Shown here in pieces: positions 30,500-40,000 of a DNA stretch of 40,000 nucleotides; position 1 is the stretch's first letter, and each line of letters begins with the position of its first letter. The notes beneath the pieces are model-generated. The model saw only the letters and a program-made list of their open reading frames with translations, searched no databases and was not told the DNA's origin. The translations under genes and the position numbers were made by a program. Source of the stretch: Symbiodinium natans (lineage: Eukaryota > Sar > Dinophyceae > Suessiales > Symbiodiniaceae); contig CAJNDS010002645.1 in the NCBI GenBank assembly GCA_905221605.1, forward strand, positions 146,854-186,853. The letters are read 5' to 3'.

Positions 30500-30735
30500 G
30501 AGTGCGCCCCGAGTGCGCTCCGAGCAAAGCCAGCCCCGAGTGGTTCAGAGCCGCCCCGAGTGCGCCCCGAGTGGTTCAAAGCCAGCCCCGAGTGGTTTGG
30601 AGCGCTCCCAGTGCGCCCCAAGTGGTTTGGCCCCGAGTGGTTTGGAGCCAGCCCTGAGTGGTTTGGAGCCAGCCCCGAGTGGTTTGGAGAAAGCCCCGAG
30701 TGGTTTGGAGCCAGCCCCGAGTGGTTTGGAGGAAG
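30500..30735. repeat. 21-bp minisatellite
   Basis: A unit reading GAGTGGTTTGGAGCCAGCCC C recurs, regular from about 30580 with shorter variants before. The length is a multiple of three, so frames stay open through it on both strands. Confidence 0.85.
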
Positions 30736-31365
30736 CGAGCCAGCGGTGGCAATGTCTTAGGTGTATCGGCTCAAGTGCTGCTGCTTGCGGTCGCTCCATC
30801 CCACCTCAAACCCTCAACATCCCCAAAGCCCAGAGGAAGCTGGGACCCCGAGCCGTGCCATGAAGTGAAAGCCCTCCCGGGATCGGGCGCCTCCAAGACA
30901 TGGAGAGGTTCACGGGAGTCATATACTTGTGGGATTATGAACATGGTGGTTTCCGAAAATGGGGGTCGCTTGAAGGGGATTCTCTTCATGAACGGGGTAC
31001 CCCTGTTTTGGGAAATACCCACATCGGGCCACCCTACCTTGTTCTGCCTATGTACGGCTTTTTTTTGTGGGCTGCAATTCTAACCCTACTTGTTGCGCTT
31101 CAGTCTTCGAGGTTGCCGGTGTGGGGGTTGTTGAGGGTTGATTCAGGTAGGCTTTGGGAATTGAGGGCTTGTAGGGTTGCGGGCCAATGGCGCGTGGCTG
31201 TCGTTAGGACTAGGGGTTTCAGAATTTCAGGGTCCTTTGTGGGGGGATTGGAATCCTACTCACACAAATGGCCCCTCAGTCAAACCCTCAAACCCTCAAA
31301 CAACTAAGCCCCAAAACCCGCAATGAATTCTAAGTATCAACCCACCCCTCCCCCAAAACCCAAAA
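30736..31365. other. Spacer
   Basis: A plus ORF at 30900-31307 has no motif and ends in CTCAAACCCTCAAACC-like telomere-derived words (31279-31300). Confidence 0.4.
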
Positions 31366-31430
31366 CCCTAAACCCTAAACCCTAAACCCTAAACCCTAAA
31401 CCCTAAACCCTAAACCCTAAACCCTAAACC
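31366..31430. repeat. Telomere-type array, nine CCCTAAA units
   Basis: Nine exact heptamers plus CC. Confidence 0.97.
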
Positions 31431-32717
31431 TCCCGACCGAGGCAGCCTTTCACCATGCGACAGCCCAGCGAGCCAAGATCTCCCACATCGGTTCGCGTTC
31501 CGACGGATCGCACGCCTTCGCCTCCTGAGGATCTTGAGAGGTCAGGGCTCTCTTTGGGGGGCTTGTTTTGAGAGTTTAAGGGCTTGGGGCCTGTAAAGAT
31601 CGAGCCTAGAGTTCGCGAGTTTTGACTGCCACTACTCGCAGAACCCCCGAGGTTGCCAAATGAGGGGTTTGGGGACTTTGGGTCGCCAAGCAGTCAGTTG
31701 GACTGTTCCAATGCGGTTAATTGGGTTCCGAAACAAGGGACCGTTTAGTAGCCCCTGGTTTCATGGCACACATGGACCCGTTCGGTACCCGAAGAAGCTG
31801 CCATGGACCCTCAACTTAAACAACCCCCCACATGTAGGAAAGGTGCCCCGACTCTCCCTGGTCTAACCTGCCTGGAGAGACGGCCAGGAGCAGCAACAGG
31901 CTGGCTCGGCCCCTCAGCTCGCCGTCATGTCGTTTGCCAAATTTCAAATGTTGCTTGCCGACCATCACGCTGAAATCTGAAAGCTAAGGCCTGGACAGTC
32001 TTGAGTGGCGGCCCCACATGCTGTACATGTTGTGAGCAAACTACGCTTGGCTTGAGGCGGGCCGGATGATGCAGCTTTCCGAAGAGAATTCACTGCAAGT
32101 CATCGCTCATTGCGTCCAGCAACGACAGCGGCCCATGACTGGAGAACACACGCTTTTCTGGTCTTCGCCCGGCTGCAGCGGTGCACGTCGCCCAACTGAG
32201 GCGCGCAGCGCACAGAAGTACCACCTGAAAGACTCGTTTAGCACTTCGGGCATCGGGTTAAGGATTCAGATCCCAGCGCTCATCCGAAGCCCAGGTGCTT
32301 TGGGATTCAGAGCAAACACTATCCTCGTGGGAAAAAGCCTCTTGGTGGTCTCGAACCAGGGCCCAGCTTTCCTACAGGACAAGCTCACTACAACCCGGGA
32401 GCCTCCGCGCTGCGGACATAGAGGTGCAGGAGGCCCGACAAGCAGAAGGAGCCCAGCAAGACAACCTGTGGAAGCTTCTGCTGCACTCTGCACGCCCTCC
32501 TCCCCTCTCTTTGGACAGAGTCTGGGTCTCAACTGAGCCCTGGGCTAGCAAGTCCATCCTCAATCGCAGGGCATCTTGGGGGCATCTTGGGCTTCCTCCA
32601 CCACCCCAATTTTTTGGTGGGATTCCCCCCAAAAAGAAGCCAAGCCCCGCGCAGGAAGGCATCCCAGGAAAACTCGGCATGCCCGGGTCGCAGGAAGCCT
32701 TGCTGGGCGGCCCCCTA
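31431..32717. other. Spacer, nothing recognised
   Basis: Overlapping open frames on both strands but no motif or clean exon pair. Confidence 0.4.
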
Positions 32718-32857
32718 AATTTAACACATATGCTAATGAATTATCACATTGATAACAATAAATATTCAAGAATAAGATATATGAGTGAGAATAGCATCAT
32801 TTGTGATTTGAGCAGTTTTTTTTTTCATTGTGTGGGGTGTTGTAATGGCATGGGTAT

Positions 32858-33050
32858 CCTACGCGGGCCTACGCGTCAGCTCATGTTTAGTAGGCGCGCG
32901 ACCTACGCGCGGAGTATGTTGTTGACGTGTGCCTACGCGGACCTACGCGGCAAGCACAGACAACCTACGCGGACCTACGCGCCCATACTGCATAGACTTG
33001 CCTACGCGGACCCTACGCAAACCTACGCCCTGCAGGCAAAATGCTACGCG
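32858..33050. repeat. CCTACGCG repeat cluster
   Basis: About eleven copies of CCTACGC with mostly G following, at 32858, 32868, 32902, 32932, 32942, 32964, 32974, 33001, 33012, 33022 and 33043 (GCTACGCG). Several come as tandem pairs 10-11 bp apart. AT-rich sequence flanks the cluster at 32718-32835 and 33085-33480. The plus frame gives repeated TYA/AYAD. Confidence 0.9.
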
Positions 33051-33084
33051 GCCGACTTTCAATGATCGCGTCTCTACGTAGCCT

Positions 33085-33480
33085 TGCTCCTAGAAAAAAA
33101 ACGCTGCTCATTTTAACATCGATAAACATGATAAAAGTATTGAAAATGAACATTCTTGTTCAACAATTATATTTACACCATTTTTATGACTAAATTTAAT
33201 GAATGTATGATTAGAAAATATAAAATAAAAAAATTACGATGATGGCGAAGAACTGCAATGATTCTTTCTATGATGATAATGGATATAACCTTAAATGGGG
33301 CATAATTCATTTATCTCCATCGTTTAATTGGTCTATTTAGCTATTCATCATGTTTGACAAGAATCTTTTGGCATTTGGACTTGTTTTTGTTTTGGAATTT
33401 TGTTCAATCTCTATGGTCGCAGGTAAGTAAGTGATACATAATGCTTGTAGTTGACCGTTTTAAACCATCCTAACGATTTT
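33085..33480. other. AT-rich island
   Basis: Strongly AT-rich, no long ORF, sharp borders with GC-rich sequence. Confidence 0.75.
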
Positions 33481-35101
33481 GTAGTTTTTTCAAGAGGGCG
33501 CACAACGAGGTCAGGTTGAGTTCTTGGAGTTTAAGGGGCGCTTGCGGCTGTTTAAAGTAGCTTTAAAGGATTTCTGGGTGGCTCAGGGTAAGCCCAACAC
33601 AAAGACCAAGCGACCCGAAGCCCAAAACGTTGAAGAGGGTTCGAGTTCTGGAAGCACGGTGGATCAGCTGAGAGTGGAACCGAAGACCAGTTCCAGTACC
33701 TGGAGATCCACCCCCCATCTGGGGTGGGATCAAAGCTTTTCAGGGCTTTGTCTCGTTTTAGAAAGGTTGCTTCGACGAACTGTGTGGGAAGTCTCGATAA
33801 AAGCTTACTCTGAGGGGTTCCTGCTGTGTGTTTGTTTGCACGCATGCGGTTGAAGCAGCGGCGCTGTGTGGAAAAGCAACTGTGATACCTTGAAGCATGC
33901 TTGCAGGCTCACGCGAACGTGCACCGCACAGACTCCGAAGCAAAGGCGATCAAGGGCGAAGAGCCTGAATATCTGCTGGCTTGCGAAACCTGGTGTACAT
34001 GCCACTCACTGACAGCCACCAATGAGCGAAGCACCATCTGGGAGCAGGCGTACTTGAGCCACGGCCTCGAAATGTTAACAGTGCCGTCGCAAGATGCTAC
34101 TTCAAAGCCAGAATCTGAGGTCGGAGCAGGTGCACATCGCAGCCAGGGACAAACCCAACCTGCGAAACACTCAAATATGTCAGGAGCCCAAAGGTGAGAA
34201 AGTCAGCTGAGGATCTCACACTAGGCGGCACAGCACGTACCACGGCAACCTCCAAACTTGGTGTGGTGCGCCTCGCACCTGCCAAAAATCACCAAGGACT
34301 GGCGGAGGCCCCGTCTCCGGCTCGCACCATCCAAGGATGACGATGTTGCTCCCGAGCTTCTATTTCTGTCTAAAATTTGTGTGAACACATGGGGTTGGCA
34401 AAGCCAGAGCGAAGCGTTGACTGGCCTTGGAGCTGTGTAGTACACATCCTCTACGTCACGAAACGATTCAAGTGAGATGTTCAGCGCAGTTCGCTACAGC
34501 TTTTGGAGAATTTTGAAGATGCATGTAGAAGGTCGGGCCTCTCCTAGCCTCCGAGGCTCAAAGCTGGATAAAAAGGTAGCTGAAGGTTCTAGATCATGAA
34601 GCTTCCCTAGCTTTCCCCTTGGCACGCTCTTGGAGCTGCCTTCCGTCGCCCTCCCATCCACCCATCCTCCGGCTGGTTCACAGTCTCGCGGACATTTTCG
34701 GAGCAAATACCCAGGAACGGTCACACAATCACATGTGGCGTAAGGCACAGAAGAATCACAGGTCAAACTGCCTCCATGGCAACAGCGACTGCAATGCCAG
34801 CCACGGACGCTCCAACCTGAATCCACATGGCTTCGGATGATCTAGGGTTTGGGGTTCAGGAATGCGTAGGATTAGAACAGAACTCTGAGCCCTGTGCCGG
34901 CAGTGCCAGGGTAGGAGCCCTCCTGCTTTCAGAGTTGCCAGGGCAAGCACCCCCCCCACACCCTACTATCTTTGCGATGCCCGAAGGTGTTAAGTTCTGA
35001 GCAAGCTATGTTGTAATTCCAGACAGCTTCGTGCAAAAGACCAGCGTGCAGACTTACCAAGAAACTGCGCAGTGCATCTGCGCATTTGCGAGCAGCCAGC
35101 T
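33481..35101. other. Unassigned region with coding-like minus-strand segments
   Basis: Candidates are about 33692-33785 (FVEATFLKRDKALKSFDPTP, with AG and GT borders) and about 34250-34365 (GSNIVILGWCEPETGPPP). They do not join into a recognised protein; opposite-strand frames are also open. Confidence 0.3.
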
Positions 35102-35644
35102 CTATGTCATGCGGCGCATGTATAATGAAAGAATTTGGCTAGCACGGAAATCGCGGACTGCCAAGGACGCGAATGGAACCTGACTCTGAGCGGCGTAGAG
35201 TTGTACCAGCATGTCCCGTAACGTATGCACATCGCACGAGATACACACGACGCGCGAGGTTCCGCGAGCCCGAGCGACAGCCTGCCTTGGGGCCACCTTG
35301 ACGAACATTTCGACGAAGCCGAGGAGACTTGTTGCAACTCCCATCTTGCCATTCGTGGTTCGGGCTATTTCACAGAGTTTGCCGCGAGTTCCACGATCCC
35401 CGACACAGTGACTGAAACGGGCTGCGCATCCATTGCCAAGCCTGGTAGAGAACTGCCACAGGAGCACAGCAGCCACAACCACCTGAGGCCACGACTCGCC
35501 CTGAACCGGCTTATGATGCCCATGCCAGATTTTGTACCGATGACCATTGCTGATGCTGGGAGGTGTTGCTTCGGCCGCACTGCGACGTTGACACCAGAGC
35601 ACGCAAGTTTCAGGAAGCCCCTCCATCAAAAGGCACTGAGGCAT
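35102..35644 (-). CDS. Hypothetical 180-codon ORF
   Basis: Long for this window and free of simple repeats. Contains VVVAAVLLWQF and ATSLLGFVEMFVKVAPRQ. A 164-codon plus ORF (35225-35719) overlaps it antisense, so at most one is likely real. No family recognised. Confidence 0.25.
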   Translation of the reverse strand: MPQCLLMEGLPETCVLWCQRRSAAEATPPSISNGHRYKIWHGHHKPVQGESWPQVVVAAVLLWQFSTRLGNGCAARFSHCVGDRGTRGKLCEIARTTNGKMGVATSLLGFVEMFVKVAPRQAVARARGTSRVVCISCDVHTLRDMLVQLYAAQSQVPFASLAVRDFRASQILSLYMRRMT

Positions 35645-35699
35645 GGGCGTTGTCGCCTGGCCTCAAGGCAGCAAAGGCCAGGACTGATGATGGATCCTG

Positions 35700-35990
35700 T
35701 CCCAGAAAATAACATGTAAGATTGTAGAATAGTATGTACGTACTGATGTACCATAAAGATTGTGATATCTGTTGATAGTAGAATAGCATATAAGGTACGA
35801 ATGATGTATTAAAATGGAGTGTAGAAGAATAACAAAGGTTCTCTCACATTGTAAGACAAAACCTGAATAACATGCATGAACTATAGCTAACAATACAAAC
35901 CTGTAATATAGTACACCTCAATATTAGCATGTAAATAGTTAACATATTTTGAATCATATGCGTTGTATCGTATATCATCTATTTTATTTA
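35700..35990. other. AT-rich island
   Basis: AT-rich with ATGTACGTAC and GATTGTAGAATAGTATG words; no gene. Confidence 0.7.
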
Positions 35991-36308
35991 GATCCTTGCT
36001 GCTGTGGTGCGTGGGCGGGGGGCTTGGGGGGGGGTTTGTTTTGAGGCTTCAAGCTGTTCTGTGGTGTGTGAGGGGGGGAACACCGCAAGAGGCGGCGGGG
36101 GCGGGGGCGCGCGCGCTCGCGCACGCCCGTCACTGCCAAGCGGTTCCAAGCATCTGGGCTATTGCCTGCGCTCCCCGCCTGTGCGCGCAGCCCCGTAAAA
36201 TTGTATTCGGTTGTATTACATTAATGCTTGTATATAGTATGAACAATATAAAATGTGTACATATGTACCTATCTATATCTACATATATGAGTTTTTTCGA
36301 TAATGGGC

Positions 36309-36329
36309 GGGGGGGGGGGGGGGGGGGGG
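36309..36329. repeat. Poly-G run, 21 bases
   Basis: Uninterrupted G21, possible quadruplex or assembly-sensitive site. Confidence 0.95.
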
Positions 36330-36347
36330 CGACGGGTGTTGGGATCA

Positions 36348-36424
36348 GGGTATGTTTCGCGGGTATGTTTCGCGGCATCATGAGCTACTTTACCTGGTAG
36401 GTATGTTTCGGGGGTATGTTTCGG
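36348..36424. repeat. Four copies of GTATGTTTCG
   Basis: Two tandem pairs, with the last bases varying between CGCGG and CGGGG. Confidence 0.85.
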
Positions 36425-36429
36425 GGTCC

Positions 36430-36588
36430 GTGTGCCCTTCTTAAGCCTTGGGCCCCCCCAACATGGACAAACCCGTATGTTAAGGCCCCGACAGGTCCAA
36501 ATAGGATGTGATGGGAGAAGGAACCTGATGCTCCGATGACGATACCCACTAAGGCTCCAACCAACATCATCTTCATTGGCACTTGATC
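36430..36588 (-). CDS. Possible exon of a membrane protein
   Basis: Minus frame reads PMKMMLVGALVGIVIGASGS and then HHILFGPVGALTYGF, strongly membrane-like. It begins next to the telomere-type array after a CAAG acceptor. Its phase does not match the segment on the other side of the array. Confidence 0.35.
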
Positions 36589-36592
36589 CAGG

Positions 36593-36710
36593 TTTAGGGT
36601 TTAGGGTTTAGGGTTTAGGGTTTAGGGTTTAGGGTTTAGGGTTTAGGGTTTAGGGTTTAGGGTTTAGGGTTTAGGGTTTAGGGTTTAGGGTTTAGGGTTT
36701 AGGGTTTAGG
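36593..36710. repeat. Telomere-type array, sixteen TTTAGGG units
   Basis: Sixteen exact heptamers plus six bases, the longest perfect array in the window. Flanked on both sides by coding-like minus-strand segments and by a shared TGGATC. Confidence 0.97.
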
Positions 36711-36713
36711 ATC

Positions 36714-36788
36714 CACTCTTGCTCAGCTGGGTTCCAGACACATGGGCCATCAATACGTCCATGTGCATCCAAGCACTCGTCTAAGGAC
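36714..36788 (-). CDS. Possible exon of unknown gene
   Basis: After a CAG acceptor the frame reads SLDECLDAHGRIDGPCVWNP, then AEQE, ending at a GA or GG position beside the telomere-type array. Coding-like; no family. Confidence 0.35.
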
Positions 36789-36795
36789 CTGTTGT

Positions 36796-37916
36796 CAGAC
36801 TTTCACCACATCTGATACTGATACATGCTGACACAATAAACAAGTAGCAAACATTTCTGGGCCAGGCTTCTTGGGCACCTCGTCACCATGCCACACCACA
36901 GCAGCAGCACCAAGCAGGCCTCTGCAGGGGAAAAATGGGGAGAAGATACTTCTGCCCCACGGTTCTTGTTCTAAGGCCCTGCACCGCCGACTGAAGGAAA
37001 CGAAGAGGGCTTCCAAGACCTGGCCGATAACTTCGCACCAAGTTTTGCGCGTCTTGGTACTTTTGCAGGCCGCTTCCTTTGTCGACCGCCGTTCCTTGAC
37101 CTTGCCTAACCTACAACCTACTAGGTGGCTTCTTGAGCAAGTTTGGCACCAAAGACTCTGTCGTTGATGTCTCGTCCCAACCTAATTTAGGTTGGGCTTC
37201 GTTTGGCCTGGGGTATGTTTATGACAAGCCTATCTGGGTCTTTAGAAAACCATGCTTCCGCATTCGGCTGATGGGCCGACGGTGGTCTCTTTGCCTTCTA
37301 GTCGTCCAGAGATCGGGTGGTCTTGGTGCAACCAAGGACTCACCTAAGTGCCTATCCTAGCATCTTCCCTAAAAGCCATCGGAGCCTGGGCGGAGAAGTG
37401 TGGGCTCAAAGGGCGGGAATGCGAAAATGAACGAAATGCATGACAACTGTACCTTCCTCAGCAAAAATTGCAGCGAAAGACAGAACACGACAAAGCGAAT
37501 TCTTTCAAAGAACTCAACACCTCCCTCCACAAACAAGCAAACCATGGAGGATGGTCCTGGGGAGCTCCGCAGACTCTATCCGCTCCCTCTGAGAAGACTT
37601 AAGGGCGGGCCTGACAACAGCAGCACGAGCCCTGCAGACCGTACCATGTCCTGGTGCTTTTGGTGGTTCAAGGTTCAGGGCTTAGGGTTTAGTTGCGCTC
37701 AGGGGTTCAGGGTGTTTGATTTCGGCAAAAAAATTGGCAAGAAAGCTTCTGATTGGATATACCGTGCGTGGTGCGAGCGGCATTCCAAAAGCAGAGCAGA
37801 AGGCTCTTCCTGAGTATGGCTTTCGCCTGCCAGGCAATGTAGTAGTCGCAATAATGGTCGTAGCAGTCAAGAGTCGCAGTAGTCGCAGTAGTTGCAGTAA
37901 GTGGCAGTAGTCGTAC
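36796..37916. other. Mostly spacer
   Basis: The minus segment at about 36860-36930 (GLLGAAAVVWHGDEVPKKPG) may be a further exon of the unknown gene at 36.4-36.8 kb. Nothing recognised further right. Confidence 0.35.
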
Positions 37917-37921
37917 TTGTC

Positions 37922-37971
<50 letters not shown>

Positions 37972-38275
37972 CAGCAGGAGTAGGTAGGTAGGTAGGTAGT
38001 AGGAAGTAGGTAGTAGGTAGTAGGTAGTAGGTAGTAGGTAGTAGGTAGTAGGTAGTAGGTCGTAGGTAGTAGGTAGTAGGTAGTAGGTAGTAGGTGGTAG
38101 GTAGTAGGTGGTAGGTAGTAGGTACTAGGTAGTAGGTAGTAGGTAGTAGGTAGTAGGTAGTAGGTAGTAGGTAGTAGGTAGTAGGTAGTAGGTAGTAGGT
38201 AGTAGGTAGTAGGTAGTAGGTAGTAGGTAGTAGGTAGTAGTAGTAGTAGCAGTAGCAGTAGCAGTAGTAGTAGAA
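37917..38275. repeat. Compound microsatellite: AGT triplets and TAGTAGG heptamers
   Basis: AGT triplets at about 37921-37973, then a TAGTAGG array of more than 30 units from about 38000 to 38240 with rare changes (GTCGTAGG, GTGGTAGG, GTACTAGG), then AGT/AGC triplets to 38275. Confidence 0.95.
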
Positions 38276-38794
38276 ATAATGATAATCATACTAGTAGCAG
38301 TAGTAGCCAAACATGGAAAACCAGGAGGGAACCAAATGGGCATGCAACGTGCAAGTACACTGTGCCCTCTAAGCACGAGAAGGAAGGCTACTCACTCTTG
38401 TGACAAGGAATGTGGCACTCACCCGGTCCTGCTCTACAAAGGAGCCGGCAAAGTCCAAGGGAGGGAAAGCCTGCGGACCGCAGCATGCTGAGAGAGCTGA
38501 CATGGTGATGAATGGTGATGAATAGTGCTGCATAGTGCTGCAGTGGGCACTGAGAAGGCTGCCAGCATGGCATCCAGGACTCCCCAGAGCCGCGTGCACA
38601 CGTGGTGAGTACCTTACACCAGATCCCACTTCACCCCTCCCCTCGCCACTCGCCATCCACACGAACATGCAGTAAACATGCAACCCGCAACTGGCATAGT
38701 TGACGCTCCAACAGCTAAGGTCGTCGCAACGCCGGGCCTGGCAATGAGGAAAGAAAGCGCGAGTCGAAGGCAAGGCTCCCAAGGTGACATACGA
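38276..38794. other. Spacer
   Basis: ATGGTGATGA and ATAGTGCTGC are each tandemly doubled at 38503-38542. No gene. Confidence 0.5.
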
Positions 38795-38940
38795 TTGGTT
38801 TTACAACGCTTTATGAATATGACGAATGTTATGTATATTCTTAATATTTTTAATACTGTTCTTATTAGTATAAAGAATACATCTGTTGTTATTCATGTAA
38901 AGAAATTTTTGTTAGTAGAAATATATTAATACACCTCTCT
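38795..38940. other. AT-rich island
   Basis: ATTCTTAATATTTTTAATAC-type sequence, similar in character to 29905-30002. Confidence 0.7.
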
Positions 38941-39082
38941 GTTCATCAAATGCCGTTGCAAAGTGCCTCCTCGGCAGTCCAGTCACACAGGCGAGTATCG
39001 AGCCGTGGTTGAACGCTCAACCTCATCATGGAACGGCGGGTGACGGACGGTGACTGTCGAGGGCTAGGTCCTTGGCAGCTAA

Positions 39083-39295
39083 CTAAACGTTGCAGCTCGG
39101 CTTAGGCCGTGACAGGAAAGGAGCCACTGGAATCCTGGCAAGCGATGCTCCCAGAACACCGGTGAACTCTCTCATCAGCTTCTGTTCCTCCGAAACCCGG
39201 TGCAGAGCAGCACGCGCGAGCCCAAGCCTCTCAGCAAGACTGCACGGGTACACACGCCGTGAATCACCATCAGCCATGGGTTGAGAGAAGAGCAC
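39083..39295 (-). CDS. Possible coding segment
   Basis: 70-codon frame with a helical stretch SLAERLGLARAALHRVSEEQ. No start context, no partner exon and no family. Confidence 0.25.
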   Translation of the reverse strand: MLFSQPMADGDSRRVYPCSLAERLGLARAALHRVSEEQKLMREFTGVLGASLARIPVAPFLSRPKPSCNV

Positions 39296-39795
39296 CTTGT
39301 GTCCCTGCCCTTTGCAAAGCTTGGGTCAGGCACCTGTGGGCGCGAGCCGTAGCCACTTCCTCAACAGCCTGCGCCGATACACCCAAAGCTATGTGCCGGG
39401 GGTACCATGGTGGAACAAGATCTGCTAGGTTCTAGTTCGGCAGCTACTGGTACTGGATGGGAGTGCTGAATCTGGCCGACCCCACCCTCTCAGTCTGCGA
39501 CGGTCAGAAAGTTTAAAAAAAAATTAAACACCTAAGAACAAAAGCCCCGAATCTAGAAGGCTTTCACCCCGAATTCTGAAGGTGGAATGCTCAGAGCCAC
39601 CCCAACAAACAACGTCCAATCGCCCGCCTTTTACCAAGACTTCGCGGATTCCAGCTATCCCACCTTTGCAAAAAGGTTCAGCGGACAGTGCCAAGCCGCA
39701 CCCGCCGCCCATGCCCCCACAAGGGCTGCACCCGCCGCGCAAGAGCAGCGCGGCCTCAGCATCCGGTGCAAGGGCTGACCTTAAAAACTTGAACT

Positions 39796-39900
39796 AAACC
39801 CGAATTCACCCTAAACCCTATAATTCACCCTAAGCCCGAATTCACCCTCAACCCGAACTCACCCTAAACCCTACACTTCACCCTAAACCCGAATCAAGCG
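39796..39900. repeat. Telomere-derived higher-order repeat
   Basis: Alternating CACCCTAAACCC and CGAATT words: a longer unit built on CCCTAAACCC with GAATTCA inserts, about five imperfect copies. Confidence 0.8.
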
Positions 39901-40000
39901 CGATTAAAGTCTGGCTCTCGCAAAGGATCTGAGCCTCAGGCAGACAGCCCGGCAAAGACCGGGTCGTGGAGGACCCCGCAGGCCCAGGTGCAGAAGTGAG

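Noticed and set aside
30000-30863. 287-codon plus ORF and 178-codon Asp-rich minus ORF
   Set aside because: Both exist because of trinucleotide and 21-bp repeats that keep frames open.
32858-33050. CRISPR-like array
   Set aside because: Repeats are only 8-10 bp, spacing is irregular, and the genome is eukaryotic.
32295-33065. 256-codon plus ORF
   Set aside because: Crosses an AT-rich stretch and the CCTACGCG cluster; the repeated TYA residues come from the DNA repeat.
34045-34060. Spliced-leader relic (GTGGCTCAAG on the minus strand)
   Set aside because: Only about nine bases match the dinoflagellate leader; expected by chance.
36593-36710. Chromosome end
   Set aside because: The array is internal, with non-repetitive sequence on both sides; several such arrays occur.

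Overview
The window looks like nuclear DNA of a dinoflagellate (Symbiodiniaceae or a relative). The evidence is read from the sequence: every gene I could recognise is on the minus strand; genes are cut into many short exons; splice donors are GT, GC or GA with AG acceptors; short direct repeats lie across exon/intron borders; and telomere-type heptamers (CCCTAAA/TTTAGGG) are scattered through introns and spacers. No prokaryotic features were seen. Taxonomy is inference.

Layout. 1-1.47 kb: 3' part of a multi-pass membrane protein with a TIR-like domain, running off the left edge. 3.2-6.06 kb: a glycosyltransferase-like gene with a DAD motif. 6.78-7.08 kb: a small two-exon gene for an acidic 82-residue protein. 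8.10-13.78 kb: a complete full-size ABCB/MDR-type exporter (about 1,280 residues, 8 exons). 15.06-15.55 kb: two exons of an unrecognised helical protein. 19.6-22.64 kb: the atypical kinase RIO2, broken into at least 17 exons, some only 17-33 nt long. To the right of 22.7 kb the sequence is mostly spacer: AT-rich islands, telomere-type arrays, a CAG/AGC tract, a 21-bp minisatellite, a CCTACGCG repeat cluster and a long TAGTAGG heptamer array, with scattered coding-like segments that I could not assign.

The most unusual item is the last intron of the ABC gene. It is 1,047 bp where the other introns of that gene are 86-210 bp. It is bordered by a 20-bp exact direct repeat that is exon sequence on both sides, with a second, 25-bp exact direct repeat just inside. 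Between the inner copies lies a sense-strand ORF whose residues fit the GIY-YIG (T5orf172/MUG113-like) nuclease pattern. This suggests two nested insertions: intron gain, then insertion of a nuclease-bearing unit.

The genes appear functionally unrelated (membrane signalling-like protein, glycan transfer, ABC export, ribosome maturation). Shared orientation is the normal dinoflagellate unidirectional-cluster arrangement rather than an operon. Exon borders were placed by reading frame, family alignment from memory and splice dinucleotides; no transcript data were available.
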